A stretch of DNA of 64,000 nucleotides from Epiperipatus broadwayi (GCA_028023455.1 JAQFVV010012416.1:5437594-5501593); one strand, 5' to 3'; positions 33,767 through 44,485 are shown, counted from the first letter of the stretch. Notes: generated from the letters alone by a model not told the origin. Numbers and translations: made by a program.

Positions 33767-34865
33767 TTGTCCTCCATATGTGTTTTGCATATATTTATTT
33801 TGTTATATATATAATAAATTAAAATACAACACATAATTTTAAGACTATAACTCACAAACATTGTTAAAAAAATTACGGAGCAATTATTTATAAAGAACAA
33901 TGAATTACATATCAAAATTATAGCCAAAAAATTGTTAATTAATACTTATATCATAAAATGTATTCAGCTGTAAATTTAAGATAATTTTCTCAGCAATAAT
34001 GCAAAGCAATACAAAACGTATTTCATAAGAAATTAATTGACGATAATAAATGTATCTGATAAAACAATAAATAAATCCCAAAAAAGCAAAAATGCATATT
34101 TATTATTGAATGTAGATATTTAAAAATAATTTTATTGTTACATTATAATAAATTTCATGTTATCTATATTTTATGAAATGTATGATTTCCTTTTTTTTTT
34201 TTTTTTTAAAAAAACAAGTACGATACTTTTTTGATATTTTAATGTCATTTCATAAGTCAGGTGTCTCTCAATTTTCATCCCAATAGTAAATAAATAATAA
34301 ATTCCTGGCTACCTTAAAAACATTAAAAGCAAACAATCCATCCATTTCTTATAAACATTAAAAAAAATGTCTTCATTGTGAAATTAGTAGTAATCAAATA
34401 TTTATTAATTTTATAATTTATTTAGCATATGGATTTAGGCAGCATACCTATTAGCAAGATATCATAAAAAAACTCATAAAGTTCTAATGAGAAGATATAT
34501 TGACTAGTGTATTCACAAATATGACAGTCATTAACAATATGGTTCATAGTTTGTATTTGCACAAGTTTCCAAAGATCAGGACTGATAAATTCCATTTATA
34601 AAGCAGATAAAAATAACAATTGTGGATTGTCCTGCATCTGTTGATGAGACTCCAGTTGCATCTAGGAAGATTAAATCTAGCATACCATTTGCAGGGTAGA
34701 CCACAGAAAGACTGTCATCCTTCCACCCCATGAATTTTATTGCTACAGTCTGATATTTAATCACATTTTCCAGATTTACTTTTGTAATTAAAATTATTTT
34801 GTTTGTTGTTTTTTCTGACAAAAAATATATTCATTTTACTTAATATTTGTCTAAAGGTTTGTAAT
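33767..34865. other. No recognised gene
   Basis: AT-rich sequence. An 81-codon minus-strand frame (34576-34821) has a somewhat higher GC content, but no recognisable domain or second copy, so it is not called as a gene. Confidence 0.4.
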
Positions 34866-35039
34866 GATGATAAGATGTGATATGTTGGACTATTTCCATC
34901 ATTTATGAGTGAATGTTGAATGTATAGAAAATTTTAAACTTTATTTAAACTTTCCAAATACAAACAACTTGTTTAGTAATAACACACAAATAGACAATAC
35001 AGGTTAATAATTACATGTTTTAAGTTTAGTTTGTGTACA

Positions 35040-35186
35040 TGATCTACTATGTTAGACACATCTGTTTTTTCTCTTTTAACCATTAGTTTGTGCTCTTTAA
35101 ATCACTGTTCAACAGGGTGACAGGTCTAACCAATGTATTTCCTTCCACATTCACATGGTATTTCATAGATGCAGTTTCTATTAAGC
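35040..35186 (-). pseudogene. PLE GIY-YIG endonuclease, inverted partial copy
   Basis: Minus-strand codons encode the same start as the right arm (YEIPCECGRKYIG, then a stop in the same place, LKEHKLMVKREK). The copy breaks off after the VSNI-VDHV segment and joins directly to the 3' UTR. It shares the stop after YIG with the right arm, so that mutation predates the inverted duplication. Confidence 0.65.
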
Positions 35187-35197
35187 CTAGACTAGGA

Positions 35198-35536
35198 ATG
35201 CTGAAGAACAAAAACTGCATCTATGAAATACCATGTGAATGTGGAAGGAAATATATTGGTTAGACATGTCACCCTGTTGAACAGTGATTGAAAGAGCACA
35301 AACTAATGGTTAAAAGAGAAAAAACATATGTGTCTAACATAGCAGATCATGTATGTACTAATGATCATATGTTTAATTGGGAAAATACAAAGATATTGGA
35401 TAAAGAGGGGGAAATGCATAGAAGATTCAAGGAAGCTGCTCATATGACAATGGTAAATAATCCTATAAGTCAACTCAGTGTGGTTATGCACAATGTATGG
35501 AAGCCTCTAATTAATCTTACTCTTAGGAAAAATTAA
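35198..35536 (+). pseudogene. PLE GIY-YIG endonuclease domain
   Basis: One reading frame with two in-frame stops (TAG 35261, TGA 35285). NKNCIYEIPCECGRKYIG holds the GIY (here CIY) and YIG halves of the nuclease. LKEHKLMVKREK carries the EH element. Then come SNIADHVCTNDHMFNWENTK and ILDKEGEMHRRFKEA. This is the nuclease domain found after the reverse transcriptase in PLEs, and it differs in type from the 21.4 and 30.1 kb pair. The reverse transcriptase is absent. The minus-strand frame in the same place is a shadow. Confidence 0.8.
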
Positions 35537-35640
35537 AAAAAAAAACTAATTAGCCTAGATAAAAAAAATTTGAAGGACTCAGGAAGATTTGGACCAACCC
35601 TCATATATAAATATATCAAATTTCTACTATATGTTGCCTT

Positions 35641-35735
35641 TGACAGAATAGCTCAGTTGGTAGAGTGTTTGCCTTAAATTCGATATTCAAGAATCTAAAG
35701 GTGCGAGTTCAACTTCTAAGTGAATATTGTCACTG
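35641..35735 (+). repeat. tRNA-like block inside the PLE 3' region
   Basis: ATAGCTCAGTTGGTAGAGTG is a near-perfect D arm/box A, and TGCGAGTTCAACTTC, 43 bases further on, is a degenerate box B. The anticodon region is too long and the acceptor ends do not pair well, so it is not a working tRNA. It is absent from the left arm of the fold-back, which suggests a SINE insertion in the right arm. Confidence 0.5.
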
Positions 35736-35910
35736 AAGAAAAAGTAGAGTGGAGAATAATACTACTCAAATTACTAACTTGTATTGTCTATTTGTATGTT
35801 ACTACTAACAAGTTGTTTGTATTTGGAAAGTTTAAAGTTTAAAATTTTCTATACATTCAACATTAACTCATAAATGATGGCAATAGTCCAACATATCACA
35901 TCTTATTTTA

Positions 35911-36695
35911 TTTAATATTTTGCTTTTTTTAAATTTTTATTTCTTATGAATTAGTTTTTTTATAAGTTCTCCTATGTAGTGGGTAAATAGATCATTAAAA
36001 TTCAGTAAAAATACATGCTATAAGAGTACTATGTATGTATGCATATATATTAAATATAAATTTTCAAATAAACTTAAAAATTAAATTAATTACGATTGTC
36101 AATAATCGCATACTCTAGTTTTATCAATTCTTGAACTTTTTATAGTAATGATCTGTCAAGAATAATCTAATCTTGATGGTTCAGAGGCCCTGAGCATTAG
36201 ATAAGGTCTGACAGATACACTTGAGTGATAAGCAACTTTTTTATATAAATAAATGGACATTTTTAAGTACTATCATTTCAAATTTTTTTTAAAATCGAAA
36301 ATGTCTTTAAGAAACACTTTCAGGCATAATTTACATACATATTTTATATAAAAGAAATAATGATCCGTTGCCTAAATATTTTTTACCAATTTCTATCTTT
36401 TAAAAAATATAAACTTTTACTACCACATACTATCATACAAAAGATATATAAGTCATCAGAAGAAGATAGAGTTAATAAAATAATTATACGGTTTGTCACC
36501 AGGGTCATGCGACATTTGAGCAAGCAAGTGGAAGATTGAACACAACACCTTTAGCCTATTGATTAAACTGATATTTTTTAAATTTATTCAAGTAATAATT
36601 GAGCCAGAAATTTACTCTACTTACTGTGTAAGACAATCACTAATAAATTGGAGTTTCTCTAAAATATTTTTTTAATTTTTTTTTTTTTTTTGTAA
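35911..36695. other. No recognised feature
   Basis: AT-rich sequence ending in a 14-base T run (36678-36691). No motif was recognised. Confidence 0.4.
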
Positions 36696-36702
36696 TAACA
36701 GT

Positions 36703-37395
36703 ATGTGATGTGATACACTGACTATGGCTTCTCCTTTATTAAAGTCAGGAATCTCTCAAGTCACTATGCCCAGAGAAACCTATTAGCCACCTTTCCTTTC
36801 CATTTCCCACCCTAAGTTTTTGCCATATTCTTATCTATCCTGCTCCATCCCATTTCCACAACATCATCTTTGTCCACTCTATGATCTTTATATCTAGACC
36901 CCCTTTATCTTTTTCCAAACCCACATGAAAACCAAGAACCATTTTCTATATACTCACTTTGTTTATATTTATTTTCCCATAACTTCTTTTTCTGATTGTA
37001 AGCATTTACATTCAATTAGCAGATGCCTAATATTTTTCATATCTTCCTTATATAACTTGCAGACCAAATCACCCACATTTTTCCATTTATGTGTATATTT
37101 CCTTCGAGTCTTAAACATTAAACTACTTTCCTTGTTATTATCATAAATTAACTCACACCCAATATTCTGTTTACTTCTATATACATTTAAACCCTTTTTT
37201 CTCTTTATACCAATTCTCCAACTTCCTATTTTTTTTATTAATACATCTATTCTTCTATCCCATTCTTTGCCACTATAACACTCAACAATCCTCTTAATTC
37301 AATCATCCCACCTTTTGTTCAAATATACTGACATAAAGTCTTTATCTAAATCTTCTGTATATTGTACTACCTTACCTATCTTGTTGCCTGTCCAG
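36703..37395 (-). pseudogene. LINE ORF2 C-terminal fragment with 3' UTR (second copy)
   Basis: The minus strand is colinear with 4900-5635. It starts ACAGGCAACAAGATAGGT, continues through TGGGATGATTG and AGTGTTATAGTGGCAAAG, and ends with the 3' UTR word GGAGAAGCCATAGTC and a TATCACATCACATA tail. The coding frame is broken by several changes, and the zinc-knuckle block corresponds to about 37055-36990. It is truncated at nearly the same point as the first copy and joins directly to an HHR family A repeat. Confidence 0.75.
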
Positions 37396-37600
37396 TGCCA
37401 CCAAGTGCAAGCCTTCATAATCAACAGAAGAAGGATGGTTTGTACATAAAATTCCTATCTAATGCCTACTGATCCAACATCCCAGATTAGTTTCTAGATT
37501 ATGGCTTTCATCAGTGAGAATCCTTGGGTTTGAGAGCAATGCGCCTAGATCTAAGAATTTAATGCAACCCTCCAGCAGCCATATTTACCTATTCAGTAAA
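37396..37600 (-). repeat. HHR repeat family A, partial copy
   Basis: Family A blocks in the usual order on the plus strand: AGTGCCACCAAGTGCAAGCC, TAATCAACAGAAGAAGGATG, the ribozyme segment, and ACCCTCCAGCAGCCA. The GGCAAAACTCTCC start seen at 42913 is missing where the copy meets the LINE fragment. Confidence 0.7.
37471..37531 (-). ncRNA. Hammerhead-ribozyme motif (family A)
   Basis: Minus strand: CCCAAGGATTCTCA, CTGATGA (37514-37508), AAGCCATAATCTA (short stem II of two pairs plus a mismatch), GAAA (37494-37491), CTAATC (stem III weakened by one mismatch, cleavage after C at 37485), TGGGATGTTGGATC. Inner stem I is TCTCA/TGGGA and outer stem I is CCAA/TTGG. The core is intact. Stem II is weak. 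Confidence 0.6.
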
Positions 37601-39574
37601 AAATTAGTAAATGCATTTAAAAATTTTAAAGGCTGCTTTTCTAATGCATGATTAAAATTATCATGGACACCAATCACAAATATGTGATATAAATTAAGAA
37701 ATGAAATATAACAAATCAATTTTAATAATATAATGGCTTTATTATGATATCAATAATGCATAATCAATAGGTATGGCTAAAGACAGGTTCAAAAAAAAAT
37801 TAAAAACATATTAAGAACATCCTGTGATACTCCATACTACAACTGGGTTGTAATAAATTCCTATAAATTTCTATATGTAAATTAGATTATTTCAACAACT
37901 AAAAATGTTTACATTAAGGTGAAATATTGATGGTAAGATTAGCACTAATGTTTTTGTTATTTTTACGATTTCATCTTACATTTTTAAAATAATATTACCA
38001 TGTTTACAGTACGTCTCTTATATTTTAATCACATTAATTCCAAGATCTCAAAAACTCAAACATTTGTTTATTTAAATAAATAGATAGTTAACATCCTTCC
38101 TAAATCAGCAATGGAAGAGCATGCTTTTGCATGTAAAATTAATGTGTCCACATAAAAAACAGTCTTAATCTTAAGGTGATCTGGTTAGAAACACTAACAA
38201 ATTTTTGATATAACAAACTAAATCCATTTCTAATATCTTCCCATGGTTTTAAAATATTGAGAAAATGTTTAAAATAAAATCACCCCAGAATAATAATATA
38301 TAACAACAAGAACTATACATGACGATAAAAGATGCGGGAATAAATATCCAATACAATTATTTACAAGTAACCCAATAGTTAATTATTCAGAAAGTCGTGC
38401 ATAATCATATTAATAATATATAATGACAAAAACTATACATGATCATAACATATGCAGGAATGGATATCCAATATAATTTATTTACAAGTAATCAAATAGT
38501 TAATTGTTCAGTCATGTGATATTCAAGAACCACAATGATAGGCTGCACTTTGATCCGAAAATCTTTAAGCTCTTATATACATGTTTGCCAAAATGCACAG
38601 GGCATCTAAAAATATTGACTTAATATATTCAAATTTTACTTTATTCTGTAGCCTTGCAAATATGTTGGCCAACTGATAATGAATAAAACAAAATGAATCG
38701 TCTGTCTGCAAATTATTTTTCATGGATGAGTAACATTTAAATTCCGGATCTAATTAATTTCTATTTCTCTCTGATTATAAATCTGTAATATTGCTTTTAT
38801 TCTTTCTTTCACATTCTGTCACTAATAGTAATTTTTTTACAGTTGTCAGTTGAATTGCTCTCTATACTTGACTTGTGCTGTTGAGGAAGTATTGATAGGT
38901 TGATTATGACTTATGTATTATGTAATTAGTTCAGCAGCAAAGGTGCTAATAAGGTCCTATTGGTTTTTTTTTGTTCTTTGTTTTCTGCTTAGATTACATC
39001 ATAATGTGCTGTTGTTATAATAATTATATCATTTTAATGAAATTTAATTTTTTGTAACAGTGTTATTGTGAGATATGACATGTTATTCTTTTTAATTTAC
39101 TTATATCTTTCATCAGCTTTTCAATTTATCTATTTTCTATGTCTACTGTATATGCTATATCTTACTGAATTCTTACTTAAAAAAAAATAAAATAAATTGC
39201 TAATTATTTCTTTATAGCAAAATTTCTTCACAATTTGTTAAATTTTACATTGTAATTAAATGTCATATTACTAAAATTATATCCTCTTTCAATTTTGTTT
39301 CACCTATAGTATTGACTGAGTTTACAGACCCTTACAGATTTAGTGCAATGGTAGAATAACAGATGATTAATTGGTCAAGATCAACCCAGTGCTCAAGTAT
39401 CACATGCTTTTTTAAGTAAATAACCAGTGGGTTATTTGCAGTCCTATTTAGTTTTGGATTTGAAAGTAAAGGTTTCTGAAGTAAAGCTCAAGCAACCACT
39501 TTAGATTTGTGAATGACATATGTCCAATAAAAAAAAAACATGGATTTACTGCTTGGGGGGTTCATAAGAATTTT
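37601..39574. other. AT-rich region with one tandem duplication
   Basis: 38290-38390 and 38413-38512 are two direct copies (spacing about 122) sharing AACTATACATGA, TATCCAATA, TTTACAAGTAA and AATAGTTAATT. By eye they are about 85% identical. No coding signal. The rest is unremarkable. Confidence 0.5.
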
Positions 39575-39668
39575 GAGAACCAGACCTATGAGTGCCAGAA
39601 TCTATCTTGGGACTTCCCAATCCCAAGCCAGATGCTCTATCCACTATGTAAAATCATGCAGGGCATGT
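39575..39668 (-). repeat. tRNA-like dispersed sequence
   Basis: The minus strand has ATAGTGGATAGAGCATCTGG (box-A/D-arm-like) and GAAGTCCCAAGATAGATTCTGG (a weak T-arm analogue lacking the GGTTC core). Probably an old SINE head. Confidence 0.3.
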
Positions 39669-41031
39669 CTAATCATTGGATTGAGTTTAAAGAATTTGTG
39701 TTGAATTTTTACATCCAATGTGTTGATTATGGTAAAATCTTATTCCATTATGATCTCAAGTCTATTTTCATCCAGTAAATAATGATGGGTTTTTTCTACT
39801 TTCTAACAAATTCCTATTTATCTATTACGAACTTGACATATCATTGCTATCAAATATGTATGTTCATTAAGATATTATAAAAACAAATAAAAGAAAGCTA
39901 AGCATAGAAAAAATATGGTAAAGATAACAAAAACAATACATACTCTCCTGATGCAGGATTGTTAAAAAGAGAAGACATATCTCATCACAGGTTTTAATAT
40001 CTATCAATAAATGACAAACATTACTCTTAAATATGACATTTTGGGTTTGCCGAACATTTTATTTAAAGCTTATTAAATTACAAATGTCAATCTTTCACAT
40101 GACAAACTGACAAAATAAATTTTGATAATTGTGGTATAAAGATGAAATATTATATTTCATAAATTTTAACTTATATCTTTAAATTAATTTAAATGATTAA
40201 ATATATTCACATTTTATACTATTTCTTTACCAGATACATCAATTTTGAACTTCACAAGCACATAAATACCCTTAATATCTCATTTTTATATTTGTTGTTT
40301 GAAAGAATAACAATTGTAATTTAACAGATTCAAATTTGTTTAGGTATATGGAGCAAATGTCCATGGATATTTGAAATGTTATTTACATATGGGCAATCTG
40401 AAATCTGTGGAGATATAGTCACATTTTGTAGTTTGGGATAAGGTTGCTTCTCAAGTAAAAATTGGAAATTTAATTTAATATTTTAATATTCTAAGATTTT
40501 TTTTTCAATAAACTACAGAATTAAAGCTTAAAATAAATGATCATATACCTAGTTGATTATAAGACATTCAAGCATTTAATGATTACTTGAATACAATAAT
40601 TTCATGCAAATGATCAAAGAGAGATTTTTTTTCTTTACTCAACTGAGGAACAGTTCAGCAACTTTAACTCTTGAATCAGTCCTTCTATCAAACATTTTAA
40701 CAAGTGTGTACAGTGGTCACTCATATCGATCAAAAACAGGTAAAGGGCAATTTCTTCACTGTTATGAACCACATGGATAAGTAGTATTTTAAAATAAAGT
40801 AACAGAAAATTAGCCATATAAAGTAACAGAAAATTAGCCATATATTTTTCTGAAAATTTTTCAACAACCAAATTATAAAAAAGCCATGCATTCAAAGTAT
40901 ATTTTGTAACTAAATGGTATGAGCAGACTGTTTAAAGTGAAAATGCTGGGTGTGCAATGTTTGGCAAAAATTAAAACGGAACAAATTATTATTTAATAAA
41001 TAATTCTATGAACATTTACTTAATAAATATT
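39669..41031. other. AT-rich region
   Basis: Contains a perfect 24-bp tandem duplication (AAAGTAACAGAAAATTAGCC plus ATAT, about 40796-40845). Nothing else was recognised. Confidence 0.45.
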
Positions 41032-41149
41032 AATAATATTCATTAAGGCTGTAGCCTCAATCACATGCGTATAAAATGCGATAGTAGGGACCTCTACTAT
41101 CGCATTTTATACGCATGTGATTGAGGCTACAGCCTTAATGAATATTATT
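41032..41149. repeat. Perfect palindrome, 56-bp arms
   Basis: Arms 41032-41087 and 41094-41149 are exact inverse copies with a six-base hinge (GGACCT). The sequence (GGCTGTAGCCTCAATCACAT within the arm) is not otherwise repeated in the window. Perfect identity of the arms implies either recent formation or ongoing correction between them. Confidence 0.85.
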
Positions 41150-41241
41150 TACGTAATGAATGTGCGTTTAAATAAATTTATAATTAATAAATATTGTAAA
41201 TCTCGAAAATTATACACTTTTCATAAAATATGAAATTATGT

Positions 41242-41326
41242 AAAACTTGTATTGTTCAAGTTAATACCTTTTATTCTTATTGTATTATATTTATCTTTTC
41301 ATATTAACTTGAACAGTACAAGTTTT
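41242..41326. repeat. Hairpin, 25-bp arms
   Basis: AAAACTTGTATTGTTCAAGT (from 41242) and ACTTGAACAGTACAAGTTTT (ending 41326) pair with one mismatch, continuing into TAATA/TATTA. A second small fold-back only 93 bases after the perfect palindrome. Confidence 0.7.
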
Positions 41327-42904
41327 GTATAATTAATAAATATTGTTATGATCATAATTTTAAAATTGAGATATTAAAAAAAAATGTGTTAAAAGGAATA
41401 TGAAAGATATTGGTCAAATATTGGACATAACACTTCTATTGTAGGCTTGAGTATTCAATAACTTTATATGGTAATACCACATTGAAATATTGTTCTTTAA
41501 ATATTCAAACTTGCACTAGATGATTATGGATTAGATAAATAGAGTAACTGCAATTCCAGATTTATATGTTAAAAGTAAATGGGAAAAGTCATATATCTTC
41601 TTTTTTTTAAATAAACATCTTTCTTTTTTAAAATTTTATTTAATTAATACTATTTTGATATGATAAATCATTATTTTTTATTATACAAATCCTTTCACCA
41701 AGATTTTTCTTATTTCTTTTTTTATTTTTATAAATCTTTCCCACAGATCTCTGTACTTGTCCCTTTCACCTTAATTATCTTTAGTATGCTATGTTTTAGC
41801 GCAGGAATAGAATAATGGACTCAAAAGCTAAATGCCCATGAATTACTTAGCTCTATCATTGCCATGCTCAAACATCACATGACCTCCTAAACAACAACTC
41901 AATCAATTATTTTTCTAACATTGATCATTGTAATTAGTTCTGTTGTAACATTTCCTGTCTTTCTAATACTAATATTTGTCCATCAAAAATATATCCATAA
42001 CTAAGTGATGAACAATTGTAAAGAAACTGTGTTGTATCATCCTGTTCTACCTTTTCTCTGGATGCAAACTGAGATCGTATGCATTCAAATCAGATATCCG
42101 CACTACTGAATCACAAATTCAAGAGCTGTTGTATAATACTTTAATTTTCAAATCACTCTATTGCCAAGTACTCAACCTATTCTTGATTTTATATACATTT
42201 GACATACATTTATGAATATTTGGTATTATACATTAATACAGAACATTTCTGTTAGTGCAATATTAATAAACTATCTATTGTAAGCTAATCACTTACAATC
42301 TACTAAGCTAATCATCTATCTTGATCCAAATAATCAAAACTGGTATTGCTAATCATAATTAAACCAATGGTTATATCATATGGGAATTGCTACAACTAAA
42401 TATTTTATACAAATTCTACTGAGCTCTGAATTTCTTCCATATATATGAATACAAATTCCTTAAAATTGCATTGAAAAATGCAATAAACATCACATGGTTC
42501 TTATATTTAAGCTCATCACTGTCAAAAATTGTAAACTGGGATTTAATCTGGAGGTATGACAGAGTATATTGCATATGGATTTAATAATAAACACTACCAT
42601 CTAATATCTATTGTTTACCCAATCTTACAATAGATAGCATCAGTGAAGTAGAATAAATAAGAGTTTGTTCATTAAATAGTATTGCCAATAAAGGGGGTGT
42701 GTGTTGGATTACAATCTCCTAACCCTATATAATTTACTGATCACTCACCACTGAACATGTTATACCCAAAAATTTGGCTACCTTTGGCTTATGTTTCTGA
42801 CTTCAGCTCCAATTCAGCATCTCTTGATTCAAATTTATAAATATTGTCTTTCAACTTAATGCATCTCACTTCCATCCCAGTTCTAGTCAGTTTAATCTTA
42901 TTTT
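41327..42904. other. No recognised feature
   Basis: AT-rich sequence with no coding motif or repeat recognised. Confidence 0.4.
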
Positions 42905-43009
42905 TTGACGGAGGCAAAACTCTCCATACAGTAGCACTACTCAGTGCAAGCCAGAGTAATCAATTGATGCAGGAAGGTTTGTGCATAAAATCCCTATCTA
43001 GTGCCTACT

Positions 43010-43075
43010 CATCCAATACCCCCACACTAGTTTCTAGCTTGTGGCTTTCATCAGTAAGGAGTCTTGGAACTGAGA
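43010..43075 (-). ncRNA. Hammerhead-ribozyme motif (family A, unit 1)
   Basis: Minus strand: TTCCAAGACTCCTTA, CTGATGA (43054-43048), AAGCCACAAGCTA, GAAA (43034-43031), CTAGTG, TGGGGGTATTGG. Stem I pairs through G.U wobbles (CCTTA/TGGGG) plus CCAA/TTGG. The cleavage nucleotide is G, which the hammerhead rule (not G at position 17) predicts to be inactive. Everything else is intact. Confidence 0.6.
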
Positions 43076-43463
43076 GCACTCCATCTAGATCTTAAGATCT
43101 AATGCAACCTCCAGCAGCCACCTTTTACTTTTTTAGCTAACTATAAAGCTTTGAGTCCAAATGAAAACACAAAAATGTTTTTAAGCTAAGCTCATTATCT
43201 TGTACAGTTGTATAGATTTGAATTCAGTTCAGCATCCAAACTTTTTGATGTCTTTGGTTCTTTAATAACCACAGTCACCATAATCCTATTGAGCAGAGTT
43301 GGTATTAAATCATCAGACATCACATGATCACCATTCTTTATGCCTACACAAGCTGTTTTTCACAAAGGCAAAACACTCCATACAGTAGCATCATTCAGTG
43401 CAAGCCAGAGTAATCAATGGATGCAGGAAGGTTTGTGCATAAAATTCCTACATAATGCCTAAT

Positions 43464-43522
43464 CATCAAATGTACCCAGACTAGTTTCTAGCTTGTGGCT
43501 TTTATCAGTAAAGAGCTTTGGC
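43464..43522 (-). ncRNA. Hammerhead-ribozyme motif (family A, unit 2)
   Basis: Minus strand: CCAAAGCTCTTTA, CTGATAA (43508-43502; G8 to A), AAGCCACAAGCTA, GAAA (43488-43485), CTAGTC with a proper cleavage site, TGGGTACATTTGAT. The cleavage-site end is better than in unit 1, but the core has one change, so the two units are damaged in complementary places. Confidence 0.55.
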
Positions 43523-43689
43523 TACTGAACTGAATTGAAATATATACAACTATACAAGCTAATGAGCTTAGTTTGAAAACATTATTGTGTTTTCATTTTG
43601 GACCCAAAGCTTTATAGTCATTTAAAAAAGTAAAAGGTGGCTGCTGGAGGGTTCCATTAGATCCTAAAATCTAGGTGCAGCATTTTCAG

Positions 43690-43750
43690 TTCCAAGGTTC
43701 CTCATTGATAAAAGCGACAAGCTAGAAATTAGTCTGAGGATATTGGATGA
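43690..43750 (+). ncRNA. Hammerhead-ribozyme motif (family A, inverted copy)
   Basis: CCAAGGTTCCTCA, TTGATAA (43705-43711), AAGCGACAAGCTA, GAAA (43725-43728), TTAGTC (cleavage after 43734), TGAGGATATTGG. Stem I is strong: CCTCA/TGAGG and CCAA/TTGG. C3 and G8, which pair in the hammerhead core, have both changed (to U and A). Confidence 0.55.
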
Positions 43751-44239
43751 CTAAACACTGGATAGGGATTTTATGCACAAACTTTCTGAATCCATTGATT
43801 ACTCTGGTTTGCACTGAGTGGCACTACTGTATGGAGAGTTTTACCTGGGTGAAAAACAGCTTGTGTAAGCATAAAGAATAGTGATCATGTAATGTTTGAT
43901 AGTTTAACTTTTTTTTTTTATTAAATCACACACAAAAAAAATGTGTTTCCTTTACAATAGATTAAAAATTAATAAATTTTTTTATATTATACAATACTAT
44001 TGAAATTTTTTAGAAAAAATTGTGGTCAACCATTTTTAAAAATCAGATACATTAGTCTTTAACTGAGGTTTAAAGTTTGTGTCTTGTTTAGAGATAATCT
44101 CTAGTTTAATAAATAATACATTTTTATTTAGAGCAAATTGTATCAATGTTGGTGATGGAAGTGAGTTTAATACTCCAACAATTCACCAAACTATGTAGAG
44201 AAAAGAGAAAGAGAAAATTTTTTTTTAAAAAAAAAAAAA

Positions 44240-44485
44240 CGCATTTCATGCTGAATTAGCAGTCTCATCAGTTGGTTTAGATCGCCATCTCCCACACCTA
44301 TATATAATTGGTGCTTGGTTTATATAAGATAGCAAATTTTCACTCTTTAATGGTGTAGGCCTCAATCTACTCCAACCTCCAATTCTTCAGCTATCCATAT
44401 CATTGAAAATTTGATGGTGGAATGCCCAAATCCCTTGTTCATGCCAATATTATTGTCATGCCCATGATAAATTTAAGTCCCTTTG
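44240..44485 (-). repeat. HHR repeat family B, copy truncated inside the ribozyme
   Basis: The unit runs on the minus strand from CATGGGCATGAC (44466) through the linker to the hammerhead: CTAAACCAA, CTGATGA (44271-44265), GACTGCTAATTCAGCAT, GAAA, TGC. It then stops at 44240, where an A run begins on the plus strand. The box-B half of the unit is missing. The break falls within stem III, two or three bases from the expected cleavage position. Confidence 0.65.

Larger units (their letters stand above)
34866..35910. repeat. Fold-back of a Penelope-like element 3' region
   Basis: The left arm (34866-35186, minus orientation) is an inverse copy of 35205-35350 joined to about 35770-35910. It lacks about 415 bp present in the right arm, namely the end of the nuclease frame and the tRNA-like block. 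Outer ends GATAAGATGTGATATGTTGG and its inverse CCAACATATCACATCTTA match. The hinge is about 18 bases. Inverted partial copies are a known habit of PLEs. The internal difference shows either a deletion in one arm or an insertion in the other. Confidence 0.7.
42905..43895. repeat. HHR repeat family A: tandem dimer plus fold-back
   Basis: GGCAAAAC-CTCCATACAGTAGCA starts at 42913 and again at 43367, giving a 454-bp head-to-tail unit in minus orientation. Each unit carries a hammerhead (43048 and 43502, also 454 apart). The second unit breaks off near 43540 and continues into an inverse copy (43560-43895, plus orientation) with a third hammerhead and the terminal GGCACTACTGTATGGAGAG. This is the most complete family A locus here. 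Repeated units each with a ribozyme would release unit-length RNA. Confidence 0.82.

Noticed and set aside
34576-34821. 81-codon minus-strand open frame
   Set aside because: No recognisable domain, no second copy, no neighbouring coding fragments.
39110-39140. CTGATGAAAG on the minus strand as another hammerhead
   Set aside because: No GAAA, stem III or stem I partner follows. Expected by chance in AT-rich sequence.
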